Source: Gammaproteobacteria bacterium (GTDB lineage: Bacteria > Pseudomonadota > Gammaproteobacteria > Xanthomonadales > Wenzhouxiangellaceae). Taken from it: a stretch of 64,000 nucleotides of DNA. The notes under the pieces were generated by a model that saw only the letters and a list, made by a program, of their open reading frames with translations, was not told the origin of the DNA and ran no database searches. A program made the position numbers and the translations under genes. Positions within the stretch are counted from its first letter, which is position 1. Every line of letters starts with the position of its first letter. The stretch spans positions 124,001 through 188,000 of the forward strand of contig JAJFKX010000006.1 of NCBI GenBank assembly GCA_021772985.1. Reading direction: 5' to 3'. Of the stretch, positions 47,595 to 60,073 are shown in pieces.

Positions 47595-49070
47595 TCAGTT
47601 ATTGGGGGCGGTATCGGTTTTAGGCCGTTTGCGCTTGCGGCGGCTGGAGCGTTTTTTATGTACTTTGTCATCGCCATTATTGTTGCTGGCTGGCGGCAGG
47701 CCCATTTTCTTTCGTTGCTGTTCAGGGTTAAGTGTCTGCAGATGGCTCCACCATTCGGCCTGTTCTCTGAATTCAGGTTCTTGTTCGGCACGCAGCAGCA
47801 GGAAATCATAAGCTGCACGAAAACGAACTTCAGTAAACAGGCTTATTGCCCGTTTACCACAGATATGGCGGAAGCGATGCTGCATCACCCAGATTTCCCT
47901 GCACATAGCACCAAACCTTCTTGGCAAAGCAATCGTTCGGGATTGCTCAAACAGCAATTCCTGGCTTGCTTGAATCATTGCCTGATTGTGATTGAGGTTT
48001 TGTTTCAACAGTACAGTGATACGCAGCTGTAATGGTTCCCACAGCAATACCGCAAACAAAAAGCCAGGGGTAACCGGAAGTTCCTGAGCGACCCGTTTAT
48101 CTGTGTTGTGTAAAGCGCTGATCAGCATCGAAGTCGTCTGCAGCAGGTGCTGCGAATCGATGCTTGCCTGAATGTCCGGGAACAGTTGGGTAAACAGTTG
48201 GTACTTGACCAGATTGCAGGTGGCTTTATAGGCGGTGCCTGACAACATCAGCTTGCAGACTTCGTCAAACAACCGCGCAGGTGGTACCTGAGACAGCAGG
48301 TGTGCAAGTTTGGGGATCGGTTGATTGACCGAGTCTGCCAGGCTCAGGTTACGGCTGCTGGCAAAGCGCACAGCGCGCAACATGCGCACCGGGTCTTCCC
48401 GGTAGCGGGTTTGGGCGTCACCGATCAATCGCAGGCGGCGTTGTTTTAAATCCGTGTAGCCGCCTACGTAATCAATCAATTGTTGCTTGCCCGGTTCGTA
48501 AAACAATGCATTGGCGGTAAAATCCCGGCGCACGGCATCTTCATGTTCCGAACCGAAGACATTATCGCGAACTATGCGGCCATCCTGGATTAAATGTTCA
48601 TGTTCAGTATGAGTGTCGCTGTTGCCACTGCCGCGGAAAGTGGCAACTTCAATGGTTTCCATGCCGGCATAAACATGCGCCAACCGGAATCTGCGCCCGA
48701 TCAGGCGGCAACGGTGAAAAACCCGGCGTACTTGTTCCGGCGTCGCAGAGGTGGCTACATCAAAATCTTTAGGCACCCGGCCCAGCAATAAATCGCGCAC
48801 AGCACCACCAACCAGGTATGCAGTGTATCCGGCTTGTTGCAAACGGGCGATGGTACTAAGGCAGCCAGAACTAATCTGGCGTTTATCAATACCATGCTCG
48901 CTTGAGGGAATGTATTCAGGTTCGGTAATGGCAGGTTCTATGGCAGCAGGCAATGGTTGGCGTCCGTGTCGTCCATCTCCAAAACGATTATGATAACACC
49001 CAAATTGACTATCAGAAATGTTACTTATGACTTTTGTCGTTACTGAAAGCTGTATCAAATGCAAATACAC
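47595..49070 (-). CDS. pcnB: Polynucleotide adenylyltransferase PcnB (start uncertain, overlaps fdxA 5' end)
   Basis: [35 protein letters not shown]-terminal basic RKRKRPK. Confidence 0.9.
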   Translation of the reverse strand: MYLHLIQLSVTTKVISNISDSQFGCYHNRFGDGRHGRQPLPAAIEPAITEPEYIPSSEHGIDKRQISSGCLSTIARLQQAGYTAYLVGGAVRDLLLGRVPKDFDVATSATPEQVRRVFHRCRLIGRRFRLAHVYAGMETIEVATFRGSGNSDTHTEHEHLIQDGRIVRDNVFGSEHEDAVRRDFTANALFYEPGKQQLIDYVGGYTDLKQRRLRLIGDAQTRYREDPVRMLRAVRFASSRNLSLADSVNQPIPKLAHLLSQVPPARLFDEVCKLMLSGTAYKATCNLVKYQLFTQLFPDIQASIDSQHLLQTTSMLISALHNTDKRVAQELPVTPGFLFAVLLWEPLQLRITVLLKQNLNHNQAMIQASQELLFEQSRTIALPRRFGAMCREIWVMQHRFRHICGKRAISLFTEVRFRAAYDFLLLRAEQEPEFREQAEWWSHLQTLNPEQQRKKMGLPPASNNNGDDKVHKKRSSRRKRKRPKTDTAPNN

Positions 49071-49350
49071 TGATTGTGTTGAGGTATGTCCGGTGGATTG
49101 TTTTCATGAAGGACCAAACTTCCTGGTGATTGATCCGGAAGAATGCATCGACTGCACTTTGTGTGAGCCGGAGTGTCCGGTTGAAGCCATTTTGCCTGAT
49201 GATGACCTGCCCAGCGACCAAGCACATTTTTTAGAACTCAATACCGAGTTATCGCTTATCTGGCCGGTCATTACGGTACGCAAGGATCCGCCCGAAGATG
49301 CGGCAGAATGGGATAACGTCAAAGATAAACTGGAACATCTCGAGCGCTGA
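49027..49350 (+). CDS. fdxA: 7Fe ferredoxin
   Basis: [21 protein letters not shown]...[16 protein letters not shown]. Confidence 0.95.
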   Translation: MTFVVTESCIKCKYTDCVEVCPVDCFHEGPNFLVIDPEECIDCTLCEPECPVEAILPDDDLPSDQAHFLELNTELSLIWPVITVRKDPPEDAAEWDNVKDKLEHLER

Positions 49351-49452
49351 TTATCGTTGGTTGGGTGTCAGCAACCGCACAGATATGGAATGCTGTTGCT
49401 ATGGAAAAGTGGGACTATTCTTTGCAATAAATGCCAAAATCCAACAGTGCTG

Positions 49453-50946
49453 CTAGCGCTTGGTCATGCTGCCGAGTACGCCGCGGATAATTTGCCGGCC
49501 TAATTGCGAGCCTATGCTACGGGCGACACTTTTGCCCATTGCCTCCCAGATTGATTGCCTGTTACTGCGCCGTTTGGCTGGTTCTTTAGCTTTAACTTGT
49601 TTGCGTTGCTGCTTGGCAGTCTCAGCTTCACGTTCGGCCTGTGCTGCATCAGCTGCTGCTTGTTCTGCGCGCTGTGTCAGGCGTTCGAAGGCTGATTCAC
49701 GGTCAATGGTTTGGTCATATTTACCCGTCATCGGGCTACGCGTACGGGTTTGTTCACGTTGCTCGTTGGTAATTGGTCCGATCCGTGACTCCGGTGGGCG
49801 CAGCAGGCAACGTTGTACAATTCCTGGTACGCCTTTTTCCTGCAAGGTGGAAACCAGCGCTTCGCCCACGCCCAGCTCAGTGATAACCGTTTTTGTATCC
49901 AGTTCCGGATTCTGGCGGAATGTCTGAGCGGCTGAGCGTACGGCTTTTTGCTCACGTGGAGTAAACGCACGTAAAGCATGCTGTACACGGTTGCCCAGTT
50001 GGCCCAGCACATCATCCGGCACGTCCAGAGGATTCTGGGTAACAAAAAATATCCCAACACCTTTGGAGCGAATTAAGCGAACCACCTGTTCAACTTTTTG
50101 CAATAATGCTTTGGGGGCCTGATCAAACAGCAAATGTGCTTCGTCAAAGAAAAATACCAATCTGGGTTTGTCCGGGTCTCCAACCTCAGGCAGTTCTTCA
50201 AACAATTCGGATAACAACCACAATAGCAAGGTGCTGTATAAGCGTGGGCTGTGGATTAATTTGTCAGCAGCCAGCACATTAATAATGCCTGCTCCAGATA
50301 AATCGGTACGCATAATATCGGTCAGCTGCAATGCCGGCTCACCAAAAAAATGCTCTGCACCTTGTGTTTCCAGTACCAGCAATCGGCGTTGAATTGCTGC
50401 AACTGAAGCCGAGCTGACGTGACCATACTGGGCTGACAGTTGTTTTCTGTTATCGACTACATAGGTCAACAGAGCCCGCAGATCCTTGAGGTCGAATAAT
50501 AACAACCCTTCTTCATCAGCAGCCCTAAAGGCAACATTCAAAACACCTTCCTGGGTGTCATTTAATTCCAGTAAATTGGCCAGCAGCAATGGCCCGATTT
50601 CGCTAATGGTAGTGCGAATAGGATGCCCTTGATCTCCGAATACATCCCAGAAAATGACCGGAAATGGCCGTGGCCTGTATTCTGGCACATTCATTTTTGC
50701 CAAACGTTCATCAATTTTCGGATGTGGGCTTATAGCTTGCGCCAGGCCGGACAAATCGCCTTTAACATCGGCTAGAAATACCGGTACGCCAATTTTTGAA
50801 AACGATTCAGCCAGTACCTGTAGAGTGACTGTTTTCCCGGTGCCGGTAGCGCCTGCGATGAGGCCGTGTCGATTGCAGTAACGGGGATTGAGTGTGCTTG
50901 GTGCAGAACCATCACCCAGGTAAATTGTGCTGCTTGTATCGTTCAT
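49453..50946 (-). CDS. HerA-like ATPase, DUF853 family
   Basis: [40 protein letters not shown]. Confidence 0.9.
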   Translation of the reverse strand: MNDTSSTIYLGDGSAPSTLNPRYCNRHGLIAGATGTGKTVTLQVLAESFSKIGVPVFLADVKGDLSGLAQAISPHPKIDERLAKMNVPEYRPRPFPVIFWDVFGDQGHPIRTTISEIGPLLLANLLELNDTQEGVLNVAFRAADEEGLLLFDLKDLRALLTYVVDNRKQLSAQYGHVSSASVAAIQRRLLVLETQGAEHFFGEPALQLTDIMRTDLSGAGIINVLAADKLIHSPRLYSTLLLWLLSELFEELPEVGDPDKPRLVFFFDEAHLLFDQAPKALLQKVEQVVRLIRSKGVGIFFVTQNPLDVPDDVLGQLGNRVQHALRAFTPREQKAVRSAAQTFRQNPELDTKTVITELGVGEALVSTLQEKGVPGIVQRCLLRPPESRIGPITNEQREQTRTRSPMTGKYDQTIDRESAFERLTQRAEQAAADAAQAEREAETAKQQRKQVKAKEPAKRRSNRQSIWEAMGKSVARSIGSQLGRQIIRGVLGSMTKR

Positions 50947-51114
50947 AACTAGTCGGTGGGCTATCAATTAAGCTGCATGTTAACCCACCCAGCCCTCGAA
51001 ATTCAGCTCGATCATTCGATTGCAGCTGTTGTGATGCAAGTGGTTACATTTGAGACTGGATGCAGGTACTGAATTAACGTACTCTGCAAAGCACATCTAT
51101 AAACAGTTGAGGGA

Positions 51115-51723
51115 ATGATTATGTCACTGATGAAAATATTGCAGGAACAGATAGGTTCACAGGCTGTATCTGCGCTGCAAAAACAATTGGGCGGGACAGA
51201 TAACAACCAGGTGCAATCGGCTATTCAGGGCGCCTTACCCATGATTCTTGGCGGTCTGGCAAAGAATACCCAAAATACCAGTGGCGCACAAAATTTGTGG
51301 AATGCTTTGGATAAAGATCATGATGGTCAGATGCTGAATGATTTGTCCGGGTTTTTGGGCTCAGGCCAGGCGCAGCAAACAGGCCAAAGTATTTTGAAGC
51401 ACGTATTGGGTGGTCGTCAGGGTCAGGCGGAACAAACGCTGGCTGGTTTGAGTGGCATGAACACACAAAATGCTGGTCAGGTTCTGGCAGCGCTGGCTCC
51501 AATGGTGATGGGCATGATCGGTAAAATGCAAAGTCAGAAAAAAATTGGCAGCAGTGGCCAATTAGCTGGATTACTACAGACCGAAGGCCAGCAATTACGC
51601 AAGCAATCACAAACCAGTGGCTTGATGAGTATGCTAATGGATGCAGATGGTGATGGTGACGTGGATATCAGTGACGTGGTCCAGCGTGGAGGCTTGCTGG
51701 GTAAGCTGTTTGGGAAACGATAG
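51115..51723 (+). CDS. DUF937 family protein
   Basis: ALPMILGGLAKNTQ...DADGDGDVDISDV. Confidence 0.8.
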   Translation: MIMSLMKILQEQIGSQAVSALQKQLGGTDNNQVQSAIQGALPMILGGLAKNTQNTSGAQNLWNALDKDHDGQMLNDLSGFLGSGQAQQTGQSILKHVLGGRQGQAEQTLAGLSGMNTQNAGQVLAALAPMVMGMIGKMQSQKKIGSSGQLAGLLQTEGQQLRKQSQTSGLMSMLMDADGDGDVDISDVVQRGGLLGKLFGKR

Positions 51724-51738
51724 AGACATGAATAAGGC

Positions 51739-51759
51739 AGCGCGGATAACATCCGCGCT
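51739..51759 (+). terminator. Stem-loop after the DUF937 gene
   Basis: AGCGCGGAT-AAC-ATCCGCGCT; weak T-tract. Confidence 0.4.
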
Positions 51760-52000
51760 TGCCGCAGGTTGATTTCAGCAAAACCATCCTGCCACCCATG
51801 CACAAACTTGCAGCTGGCAGGCGAAGCACTGAAGCTGCCTTTTCAGGTAATTTTCAAGTTGTTAAGTTAATCCTCCGCGCATTTTTCCTAAGATCTGAAT
51901 CTTTGTTGAAATATCCGGGCTAGCAATGCGCCGTGGCTTTCAGTACGCTTGCGCATTAACAGATTGAATTCGACCTAGCGCTCAACGGAAGCCCCAGTCA

Positions 52001-54589
52001 GTGGAATCACTTTATAACCCTAAAATTATTGAACCTGCCATTCAGGCTCGCTGGCAGGCGGAAAAAACTTATCAGGTTACAGAAAATCCTGATCAGGAAA
52101 AATTCTATTGTTTGTCGATGTTGCCTTATCCCAGTGGCGCATTGCATATCGGACACGTTCGCAATTATGCGATTGGTGATGTCATCAGTCGCTTTCATCG
52201 CTTGAACGGCAAAAACGTGCTGCAGCCGATGGGCTGGGATGCCTTTGGTTTGCCGGCAGAAAATGCAGCCATTAAAAACAAGGTGCCGCCGGCAAAATGG
52301 ACCTATGACAACATCGAGCAAATGCGCTTGCAATTACTTAGCTTGGGCTTTGCTATTGACTGGTCGCGAGAATTTGCTACCTGCCAGCCGGATTACTATC
52401 GCTGGGAACAGCAAATGTTCGTGCGGTTGTTTGAACAGGGGCTGGTGTATAACAAGAGTGCGGTGGTTAACTGGGATCCGATTGATGAAACAGTACTGGC
52501 CAATGAACAGGTTGTTGATGGCCGCGGCTGGCGGTCCGGGGCATTGGTGGAACGCCGGGAAATTCCACAATGGTTTGTGAAGATCACTGACTATGCGGAT
52601 GAATTGCTGGATGAACTGGACAATCTGCCGCAATGGCCGGATGCGGTCAAGATTATGCAACGCAATTGGATCGGCCGCTCTACAGGTGTGGAATTGGGTT
52701 TCCAACTGCAAGACAAGGATGATGTTATCAAGGTGTTTACCACCAGGCCGGACACCTTACTGGGCGCAACTTATATGGCGATTGCAGCAGAGCACCCGGT
52801 GGCCCGGCAAGCGGCACAGCACAATCAGGAATTAGCCGCGTTTATAGAGCAATGCAAAGCGGCTGGAAGTACCACTGCAGACATCGAAACCGCAGAAAAG
52901 CTGGGCATTGCCACCGGGTTGTTTGCCGTTCACCCGCTTTCCGGAGAGTTGGTGCCGGTATGGGTGGCCAACTTCGTATTGATGGGTTATGGGACCGGTG
53001 CAGTGATGTGTGTGCCGGGGCACGATCAGCGTGATGGTGAATTTGCCCGTAAATATGGCTTGCCGATTGTGCAGGTTATCAAGCCGGCAGACCCGGATAA
53101 AGCTGTTGACGTGCAGCAGGAACCCTATACCGATTACGGAATATTAATCAACTCGGGTAACTATGATGGTATGACCAGCGAACAGGCATTTGAAGCCGTT
53201 GCTGACGATTGTGCCGGCAAAGGTATGGGCAAACGGCAAACCAACTATCGATTGCGTGACTGGGGCGTTTCCAGGCAACGTTATTGGGGCTGTCCGATCC
53301 CAATGATTCATTGCCGTGCTTGTGGCCCGGTACCTGTACCGGAAGATCAACTGCCGGTTATATTACCCGAAGATGTTGAATTCATGGGTGTGCAGTCGCC
53401 AATAAAAGCTGACCCTGAATGGCGAAAAACCACTTGTCCAAAATGTGGTGGTGCGGCAGAACGGGAAACCGATACCTTTGATACCTTTATGGAGTCTTCC
53501 TGGTATTACGCTCGCTACTGTTGCCCAGGAGCCGACAGTATGCTGGATGAACGTGCCGATTACTGGTTACCGGTTGACCAATACATCGGTGGCATTGAAC
53601 ATGCCATTTTGCATTTAATGTATTTCCGCTTTTTCCACAAGTTGATGCGTGATGCGGGTATGGTACACAGCGATGAACCGGCCACCCGGTTGCTGTGTCA
53701 GGGCATGGTGGTTGCAGAAACCTTCTACCGGGAAGATCAGGGTGGCCAGAAAACCTGGTATTCGCCCACTGAAGTTGAGCTGGAATTCGGTGACAAAAAC
53801 CGCATTATCAGTGCCAGTTTGCTCAGCGATGGCCAACCGGTAGAGGTTGGTGCAGTTGAAAAAATGTCCAAATCCAAAAACAACGGCGTTAACCCGCAGG
53901 ATATGGTGGATAAATTTGGTGCTGATACGGTGCGCTTGTTTACTTTGTTCGCAGCCCCACCCGATCAAAGTCTGGAATGGTCAGACAGTGGTATGGAAGG
54001 CGCCTGGCGGTTCCTCAGGCGGGTATGGAACGGTGTTTATGAACATCTGCAATCAGGCCGACCTGGGGTTGTTGAAGTTGATAACCTGACCTCAGAGCAG
54101 CAGGAAATTCGTCGCTTGTTACATGACACCATTGCCAAAGTAAGTGATGATATTGAACGGCGCTACACTTTTAATACGGCTATTGCAGCCATTATGGAAT
54201 TTCTCAACCACCTACAGAAATTCACTGACAACTCTGCAACTGGCTTGGGTGTTGCCCGCGAAGCCTGGTTGGCGGTCACCCGCCTGTTAGCACCGATAAC
54301 CCCGCATTTGAGTGAACAACTGTGGCAGGAACTAGGCCAACAGGATGATCTGCAGCAGGCCGGCTGGCCGGTAGTCGATGAAACTGCCAGACTTCGCCAG
54401 CAGGTGACGCTGGTGGTTCAGGTTAACGGTAAATTGCGTGGGCGCCTAGAACTGGCTCCAGGCGCCAGTCAGGAACAAGCCCTGAGTCTGGCTCAAAGTG
54501 ACGAAAATGTATCCCGGCATCTGGAAGGAAAAGTTTTGCGTAAAGTCATTCATGTGCCGGATAAATTATTAAATCTGGTAGTATCCTGA
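52001..54589 (+). CDS. leuS: Leucyl-tRNA synthetase
   Basis: [52 protein letters not shown] start. Confidence 0.97.
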   Translation: MESLYNPKIIEPAIQARWQAEKTYQVTENPDQEKFYCLSMLPYPSGALHIGHVRNYAIGDVISRFHRLNGKNVLQPMGWDAFGLPAENAAIKNKVPPAKWTYDNIEQMRLQLLSLGFAIDWSREFATCQPDYYRWEQQMFVRLFEQGLVYNKSAVVNWDPIDETVLANEQVVDGRGWRSGALVERREIPQWFVKITDYADELLDELDNLPQWPDAVKIMQRNWIGRSTGVELGFQLQDKDDVIKVFTTRPDTLLGATYMAIAAEHPVARQAAQHNQELAAFIEQCKAAGSTTADIETAEKLGIATGLFAVHPLSGELVPVWVANFVLMGYGTGAVMCVPGHDQRDGEFARKYGLPIVQVIKPADPDKAVDVQQEPYTDYGILINSGNYDGMTSEQAFEAVADDCAGKGMGKRQTNYRLRDWGVSRQRYWGCPIPMIHCRACGPVPVPEDQLPVILPEDVEFMGVQSPIKADPEWRKTTCPKCGGAAERETDTFDTFMESSWYYARYCCPGADSMLDERADYWLPVDQYIGGIEHAILHLMYFRFFHKLMRDAGMVHSDEPATRLLCQGMVVAETFYREDQGGQKTWYSPTEVELEFGDKNRIISASLLSDGQPVEVGAVEKMSKSKNNGVNPQDMVDKFGADTVRLFTLFAAPPDQSLEWSDSGMEGAWRFLRRVWNGVYEHLQSGRPGVVEVDNLTSEQQEIRRLLHDTIAKVSDDIERRYTFNTAIAAIMEFLNHLQKFTDNSATGLGVAREAWLAVTRLLAPITPHLSEQLWQELGQQDDLQQAGWPVVDETARLRQQVTLVVQVNGKLRGRLELAPGASQEQALSLAQSDENVSRHLEGKVLRKVIHVPDKLLNLVVS

Positions 54590-54605
54590 TGTTATGCGGA
54601 TTGTG

Positions 54606-55097
54606 ATGAAAAAGCGCTTATTGATAGGTTGTCTGATAGTCGGCCTGTTGTCTGGTTGTGGCTTTCAGTTGCGCGGCAGTGCGGACTTGCCGATAGCCAT
54701 GGAGCACACTTATCTGGATATGCCGGACCGGTACGGTGAGTTTGGCCGATTATTGGAGCGGTCACTGGAATCTAACGGTGTAGATGTGGTGTCGACCGCT
54801 GAGCAGGCTGGTGCAGTATTACAAATTTCCCAGGCGCAGTTTGTCAACGAAGCCGCTTCATTTTCCGGTACAGCATTAATCAGCGAGTTTCGATTGACTT
54901 TTCGGGTCAGGTTCCGATTGCTTGATGAGCAGGGTGAAGCGCTCTCCAGTCAGCGCCAGGTAGTGTTGTTCCGCGATTACAGTTTCAACAGTCAGGAGAT
55001 TCTGGCCAGCCAGCGTGAAGAGGAATTTTTGCGCGGCAATCTGCGCAACGACATGGTCAATGAACTGCTGCGTCGCCTGGAGCAATTGGAAAGTTAG
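54606..55097 (+). CDS. lptE: LPS assembly lipoprotein LptE
   Basis: Lipobox LLSGCGFQLRG; position leuS-lptE-holA. Confidence 0.92.
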   Translation: MKKRLLIGCLIVGLLSGCGFQLRGSADLPIAMEHTYLDMPDRYGEFGRLLERSLESNGVDVVSTAEQAGAVLQISQAQFVNEAASFSGTALISEFRLTFRVRFRLLDEQGEALSSQRQVVLFRDYSFNSQEILASQREEEFLRGNLRNDMVNELLRRLEQLES

Positions 55098-55099
55098 CT

Positions 55100-56122
55100 T
55101 TGAAACTTAATGCAGGTCAATTGCCGGGCAATCTGCAACGCCAAGTGGCGTCGGTTTATCTGATCGCAGGTCCGGAAATTCTGCTCCGGGAAGAAGCCGT
55201 CGACCAGGTGCGTGCTGCGGCACGCCAGCAGGGAATTAGTGGCCGGGAGCGTTTGACGGCAGAACGTGGTTTTGACTGGGAACAATTCAACAGCATCGGC
55301 AGCGAATTATCCCTGTTTGCAGAACGGCGGGTAGTGGAATTACGACTGCCAACCGGTAAACCCGGGCAAGCTGGCGCGCGCGCGATCACCAATGCTTTGC
55401 AAAGCACAACCGAAGACCTACTGCTGATTGTTGCTGAACAATGGGATTTGGCCAGCGAAAAAACCGCCTGGGCAAAAAAAGTGGAAGCCGCAGGCGTGTA
55501 TGTGCCGGTCTGGACAATCAAAACCCCGCAGCTGCCGATGTGGATCAGGCAGCGAATGCAGAACCATCAGTTGCAACCTGATAATGATGCAGTGCAATTA
55601 CTGGCTGCCAGGGTCGATGGCAATTTATTGGCTGCAGCACAGGAAATAGACAAATTGCTGCTGGCCAATGGCCCTGGAAAGGTAACCATGGAGCAGGTGG
55701 AACAGGCGGTCAGTGACAGTGCCAGCTTCGATGCCTTCAAGTTATGCGCAGCTGTGCTGGCAGGCCAGCGCAAGCTGGCGTTGCGGATTGCGGCAAATCT
55801 AAAACGCGGAGGTATTGCCGGGCAGATGATTGTTGCCGCGCTGGTGCGTGAACTGGGAGTTTTGCAACAATTCCGAAGCCTGATCCGTGAGTTGCCTGAG
55901 CAACAGGTGTTTCGGCAACTGGGCGTATGGCAATCACGCCAGCAAGGCGTAAAGACAGCAGTGCGCAGGATTACTGCAGGACAATTGCGTTCAGCAATAA
56001 TCCGGCTCGCTGAGCTGGACCGGATTGGCAAAGGCCAGCAGCCAGGTGAGTTTTGGATTTGCCTGGATCAATTAATATTGATGCTGACTGGAGCCACAGC
56101 CAGTCAGCAGCGCGCCGCATGA
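55100..56122 (+). CDS. holA: DNA polymerase III subunit delta
   Basis: YLIAGPEILLREEAVDQVR; TTG start; gene order. Confidence 0.9.
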   Translation: MKLNAGQLPGNLQRQVASVYLIAGPEILLREEAVDQVRAAARQQGISGRERLTAERGFDWEQFNSIGSELSLFAERRVVELRLPTGKPGQAGARAITNALQSTTEDLLLIVAEQWDLASEKTAWAKKVEAAGVYVPVWTIKTPQLPMWIRQRMQNHQLQPDNDAVQLLAARVDGNLLAAAQEIDKLLLANGPGKVTMEQVEQAVSDSASFDAFKLCAAVLAGQRKLALRIAANLKRGGIAGQMIVAALVRELGVLQQFRSLIRELPEQQVFRQLGVWQSRQQGVKTAVRRITAGQLRSAIIRLAELDRIGKGQQPGEFWICLDQLILMLTGATASQQRAA

Positions 56123-56802
56123 GTGTAGATCAACCGCAGGCACTGGCGGCTACGATTATCTTTGGTGGTACCTTTGATCCGGTGCACTATGGTCATTTGC
56201 GGGCAGCGGCGGAATTACGTGATCTGCTTGAAGTCGCTGATTTTCGTTTGTTGCCGGCAGGTCATCCCCCACATCGTAACAGCACACAGGCTGATGGCCG
56301 GCACCGTCTCAAAATGCTGCGCCTGGCTTTGGCGATGCATCCAGATCTGGGGCTGGATGACCGGGAAATCAGGCGCGCCGGTCCATCTTACATGGTTGAT
56401 ACATTGAGCGAATTGCGTGAACAGTTTGGTCAACGCGCTCTGGTACTGGCACTTGGGCAGGATGCAGCCAATGGCTTGGATAGGTGGCATCAATGGCAGC
56501 GGTTATTCGAACTGGCGCATCTGGTGGTCATGACACGGCCGGAAAGCGAGCGACGCTATACCGGTAGATTGGCTGAAATTGTTGCCGCCAATGAAGCCCG
56601 GCAGACTGATCAACTATGGCGGCAGCCGGCAGGCTTAATACTGCACTTGCCGGTCACCCAACTGGCGATTTCATCGACCGATATCCGTAACCAGATACAG
56701 GCGGGTACCGATCCACGGTTTTTACTGCCTGATGCAGTCTTGGAATATATTCGCTTGCGAGGTTTATACAAGCATGCGCTAACAACACGTAATAGTGTTT
56801 AA
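56119..56802 (+). CDS. nadD: Nicotinate-nucleotide adenylyltransferase
   Basis: IFGGTFDPVHYGHLRAA; ISSTDIRNQI; ATGA overlap with holA. Confidence 0.94.
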   Translation: MSVDQPQALAATIIFGGTFDPVHYGHLRAAAELRDLLEVADFRLLPAGHPPHRNSTQADGRHRLKMLRLALAMHPDLGLDDREIRRAGPSYMVDTLSELREQFGQRALVLALGQDAANGLDRWHQWQRLFELAHLVVMTRPESERRYTGRLAEIVAANEARQTDQLWRQPAGLILHLPVTQLAISSTDIRNQIQAGTDPRFLLPDAVLEYIRLRGLYKHALTTRNSV

Positions 56803-56855
56803 ATTTGACTATTCCGAATTTTCCTGAGTATTACGATACTTCCAAAGGTATTTTG

Positions 56856-58064
56856 CTATGGCAGACTGATTGATGGTTTACCCATGGTTTTTTCAGCTAT
56901 ATCGCGCAGCAATTGCGCGGTTATTGCAGGGCCATTGTTTGCCAGTTCAGTTACCAGCCGGCGAAAACCCTGATCGCCCATTTCCTGATGCAAATCAGCA
57001 AATACGCTGACGGCTTTAGCAGTGGCAGCGCCGCTTGAATTTCTACCTGCCAGTCTGGGAGCAGTATTGCCCCAGCGTTTTTGGCGGGCAACCGCTGCCT
57101 GAAATCGACGTTTAGTCAGTCCGCCGGCGTTGTGCAGTAACACCAGGCTAAGGTATTCAGCCAGTCCTTCGTCAATCCAATCGGCATTCGGCGCTGCTTT
57201 GCGCTGTATGGCGACATGCACCAATTCATGCAATAAGGTACTGGTGCCGTTTTCGCTGACCAACGGGCGCTCTCCATGCAGATAGATTGAACTGGGTCCG
57301 GAAAGCGCGCCCCGCCACATCTCATCATTGGCGCTGACCACCAGTAAGCGGTCCGGCAGTGTGGGGAACCAGTTACGAGCCGTAGGCAGGGTAAATGCCA
57401 GCATACTAAGAATCTCCAAGCGTTTAACACCCTGATCAACCGGTGCTGATACTGCCACTTGAACGCCCGCCAGTTGATCGCGGCGGATGCCTAAATTGCC
57501 CAGTTGCACCCAGCCAGTCGGACGGTCAAAGCGGCGCATTGGATTGTCCACCAGGTAATGGTGCTCACCGGTTTCCGGAAAAGGTGCTGCCGAGGTCCAG
57601 CCCGGTGGCAGGGTGAAACGCAGGCGGGTGCGGGAATAGCTATTGCGCAATCCTAAGCTGGCAGCAGCAGGAAACAGATCATCTGCACGAAACATCGCCC
57701 ATTCAGCCGTGACTATGGAATCATAGGCGTAATCACGCTGGTGATTCAGTTGTATACAATAATCCAACCGCCCGCCGTCACTGTTCAGTTGCCAGTACCA
57801 GCGACCCTGCCGTTGTTCCAACTCACCGGTGGCTTGCAGGTTTTGCATTTTGTCTTGTGCCCGCCAGGAAAGTCGGCGTAATAGCTGTTGATCCTGACGC
57901 ACTGTGACGGTGACCGGTATACACTCGAGGTTGGCATCGCGCCGGATTACCTGACGAAAGTCAGCGTGTATCTCCAGGTCATACTGCAGTCGTTCCTGAG
58001 TCATTGCGGTTTGACACAAGGTCAACAGCAGGCCGACGCTAAGTGCTTGGCGGGTTGGTTTCAT
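56856..58064 (-). CDS. Secreted gluzincin-type metallopeptidase-like protein
   Basis: Signal peptide; HELVHVAIQRKAAPNADWIDEGLAEYLSLV (HExxH...E). Confidence 0.65.
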   Translation of the reverse strand: MKPTRQALSVGLLLTLCQTAMTQERLQYDLEIHADFRQVIRRDANLECIPVTVTVRQDQQLLRRLSWRAQDKMQNLQATGELEQRQGRWYWQLNSDGGRLDYCIQLNHQRDYAYDSIVTAEWAMFRADDLFPAAASLGLRNSYSRTRLRFTLPPGWTSAAPFPETGEHHYLVDNPMRRFDRPTGWVQLGNLGIRRDQLAGVQVAVSAPVDQGVKRLEILSMLAFTLPTARNWFPTLPDRLLVVSANDEMWRGALSGPSSIYLHGERPLVSENGTSTLLHELVHVAIQRKAAPNADWIDEGLAEYLSLVLLHNAGGLTKRRFQAAVARQKRWGNTAPRLAGRNSSGAATAKAVSVFADLHQEMGDQGFRRLVTELANNGPAITAQLLRDIAEKTMGKPSISLP

Positions 58065-58081
58065 TGGGCTGGATTGAAAAG

Positions 58082-59836
58082 CTATAAGCTGCCGGTAATA
58101 TAGCGGTCTTTTTTATTGGGGCGCAATTTATACAAATCCACTAGAATCAGGCCGTCAACTGAATCGGAAAAATCCGGATCCACACCGAAAGCAAGAAAGC
58201 GGGCACCGCCAGGTTCGCATAATTCAGTGTATTGCTTGTACAGAGTAGGGACGCGCGAACCAAGCTGCTTAAGGTTCTGTTTTAACACCTTAAAACTGGT
58301 TTCAGCGTCCAGCCCGCCAAAGTCAGGGGCTATCCCATGGAAATTATAAGGTTGCCGTGCTTCCGCCAACGGCTGTTCAGAACCAAAGTAACGATCATAG
58401 TACGCGACCAGCCAGTCTCTGACCTCAGCAGGTTCCTTGGCAGAGATGGATACCGGTCCAAGTAAAAAACGCAGCTCCGGGTATTTGCGCAAATAGGCAC
58501 CGATACCATGCCATAGATAATCCAGGCTGCGTGAACCCCAGTACTGAGGCTGAACAAAACTTCGACCGAGCTCCAGGCCATTTTCCAGATAAACCTGCAT
58601 GGCTGCAGAATAATCAAACAATCCGGCTGTATACAGGCTCTGCAGCCCATATTGTTGGACCATCGGCGCGGTACGCACCATTCGATAGGCGCCGGCGATT
58701 TCCATCTGTTCATCATCCCACAAAATCAGATGCTCATAGTAGCGGTCAAAAGCGTCCAGATCCCGATGTTGTCCCGTGCCTTCGCCAACCGCCCGGAAAG
58801 TGAATTCACGCAAGCGCCCAATTTCTCGCATCAGTACACTACCGGTATCCGGGTTAGCCAGGTAGATGGCTTTGCCGTCCTGGGTGCTGCCGATGCGTTC
58901 GTATCGTTTTAATTCCTGATACAGCAGACGTGGGTTTTCCGGCTTCGATACAGTAGCCATCTGCTCAGGCTGACGACGATGCTTACGTAATTGGTAGACT
59001 CGTTTGCGAATCAATTGTGATTGCTTGCGCAGCAACATAGCCGAGCCGATTTGCGGAGGGCAAATTGGTGTGCCGATACGCACTGGCACCCGGGTTTCAC
59101 CTTTACGCAGAAACAGTTGGCGGGGCAGCAGTAATGTGCCCAGTGGCCGGGCGAGCATGGCGGCAACATAAAACCAGGGAGAATTATGTGCTTGCAGGTG
59201 CACCGGCAGAATCGGCGCGCCGGTATGTGCTGAAAAGCGTAAGAAACCACTTTCCCAGCGGCCATCCTGGATGCCTTTGGGACCCAGTCTGGAAACTTCG
59301 CCGGCCGGGAATACAATGACTGCCTGATCCTGCTCAAGCGCACCCATAATCCGCCGATAGTTGCTGGCAGAAGGTTTGCCACCAAGGATTTTGACACCCA
59401 GCAGCAGGTCCCTAATTGGTTCGATACCCAGCAGAATATCGTTTGCCAGGATTTTCACATCCGGGCGCAGATCGCCGATCAGCTTCAGTAAAATGAACGA
59501 ATCCAGCCCACCCAATGGGTGATTGGCGGCGATAATCACCCTGCCTTTGGCCGGAATGTGTCCGACTTCGATATCATCAACCAAATAACGGCACTCAAAC
59601 TGGCGCAATACGGATTCAATAAACGACAGGCCGCGCAAATGGCCGTAGTCACGTAAAATCTGATTGGCAACGTCTATTCCCAGCCAGCGGCCCAAGCCGC
59701 GGCTTAATGGCCGGGTAAACTGTTGCTTACGGCCGGTAAACCATGCTGGAAACTGGTTTTCCAGGGTATCCTCAAAATTTAACTGAGGAACCTGATGGAA
59801 ACGATCAGAGCCTTGAGGGGAGAGATCAGAAGACAT
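58082..59836 (-). CDS. Bifunctional PlsC-like / GNAT N-acyltransferase (OlsF-like)
   Basis: N-terminal acyltransferase AANHPLGGLDSFILLKLIGDLRPDVKILAN...FPAGEVSRLG; C-terminal OlsB/hemolysin-like GNAT REFTFRAVGEGTGQHRDLDAFDRYYEHLILWDDE...ELGRSFVQPQYWGSRSLDYLWHGIGAYL. Confidence 0.85.
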   Translation of the reverse strand: MSSDLSPQGSDRFHQVPQLNFEDTLENQFPAWFTGRKQQFTRPLSRGLGRWLGIDVANQILRDYGHLRGLSFIESVLRQFECRYLVDDIEVGHIPAKGRVIIAANHPLGGLDSFILLKLIGDLRPDVKILANDILLGIEPIRDLLLGVKILGGKPSASNYRRIMGALEQDQAVIVFPAGEVSRLGPKGIQDGRWESGFLRFSAHTGAPILPVHLQAHNSPWFYVAAMLARPLGTLLLPRQLFLRKGETRVPVRIGTPICPPQIGSAMLLRKQSQLIRKRVYQLRKHRRQPEQMATVSKPENPRLLYQELKRYERIGSTQDGKAIYLANPDTGSVLMREIGRLREFTFRAVGEGTGQHRDLDAFDRYYEHLILWDDEQMEIAGAYRMVRTAPMVQQYGLQSLYTAGLFDYSAAMQVYLENGLELGRSFVQPQYWGSRSLDYLWHGIGAYLRKYPELRFLLGPVSISAKEPAEVRDWLVAYYDRYFGSEQPLAEARQPYNFHGIAPDFGGLDAETSFKVLKQNLKQLGSRVPTLYKQYTELCEPGGARFLAFGVDPDFSDSVDGLILVDLYKLRPNKKDRYITGSL

Positions 59837-60073
59837 TATTTGCTTAGCTTTATGTTGCTAGAATGGATTCGTGCTAGCTGAGACTGCGCTAACCCGTTGA
59901 GGTTGCATTTGAGCATGTTGCATCACACATTGCTTATCGTACAATTGGCTCACCAAACTTCTCTCCTTACGCCTTGTTCGGCGCATTGTCAGACAGCTAC
60001 AACGCTATCCCAGATAGTATTAACAGGCCCAAGTAAACTAGACGTTATTCTAACCCTAAATGTAGCACATATG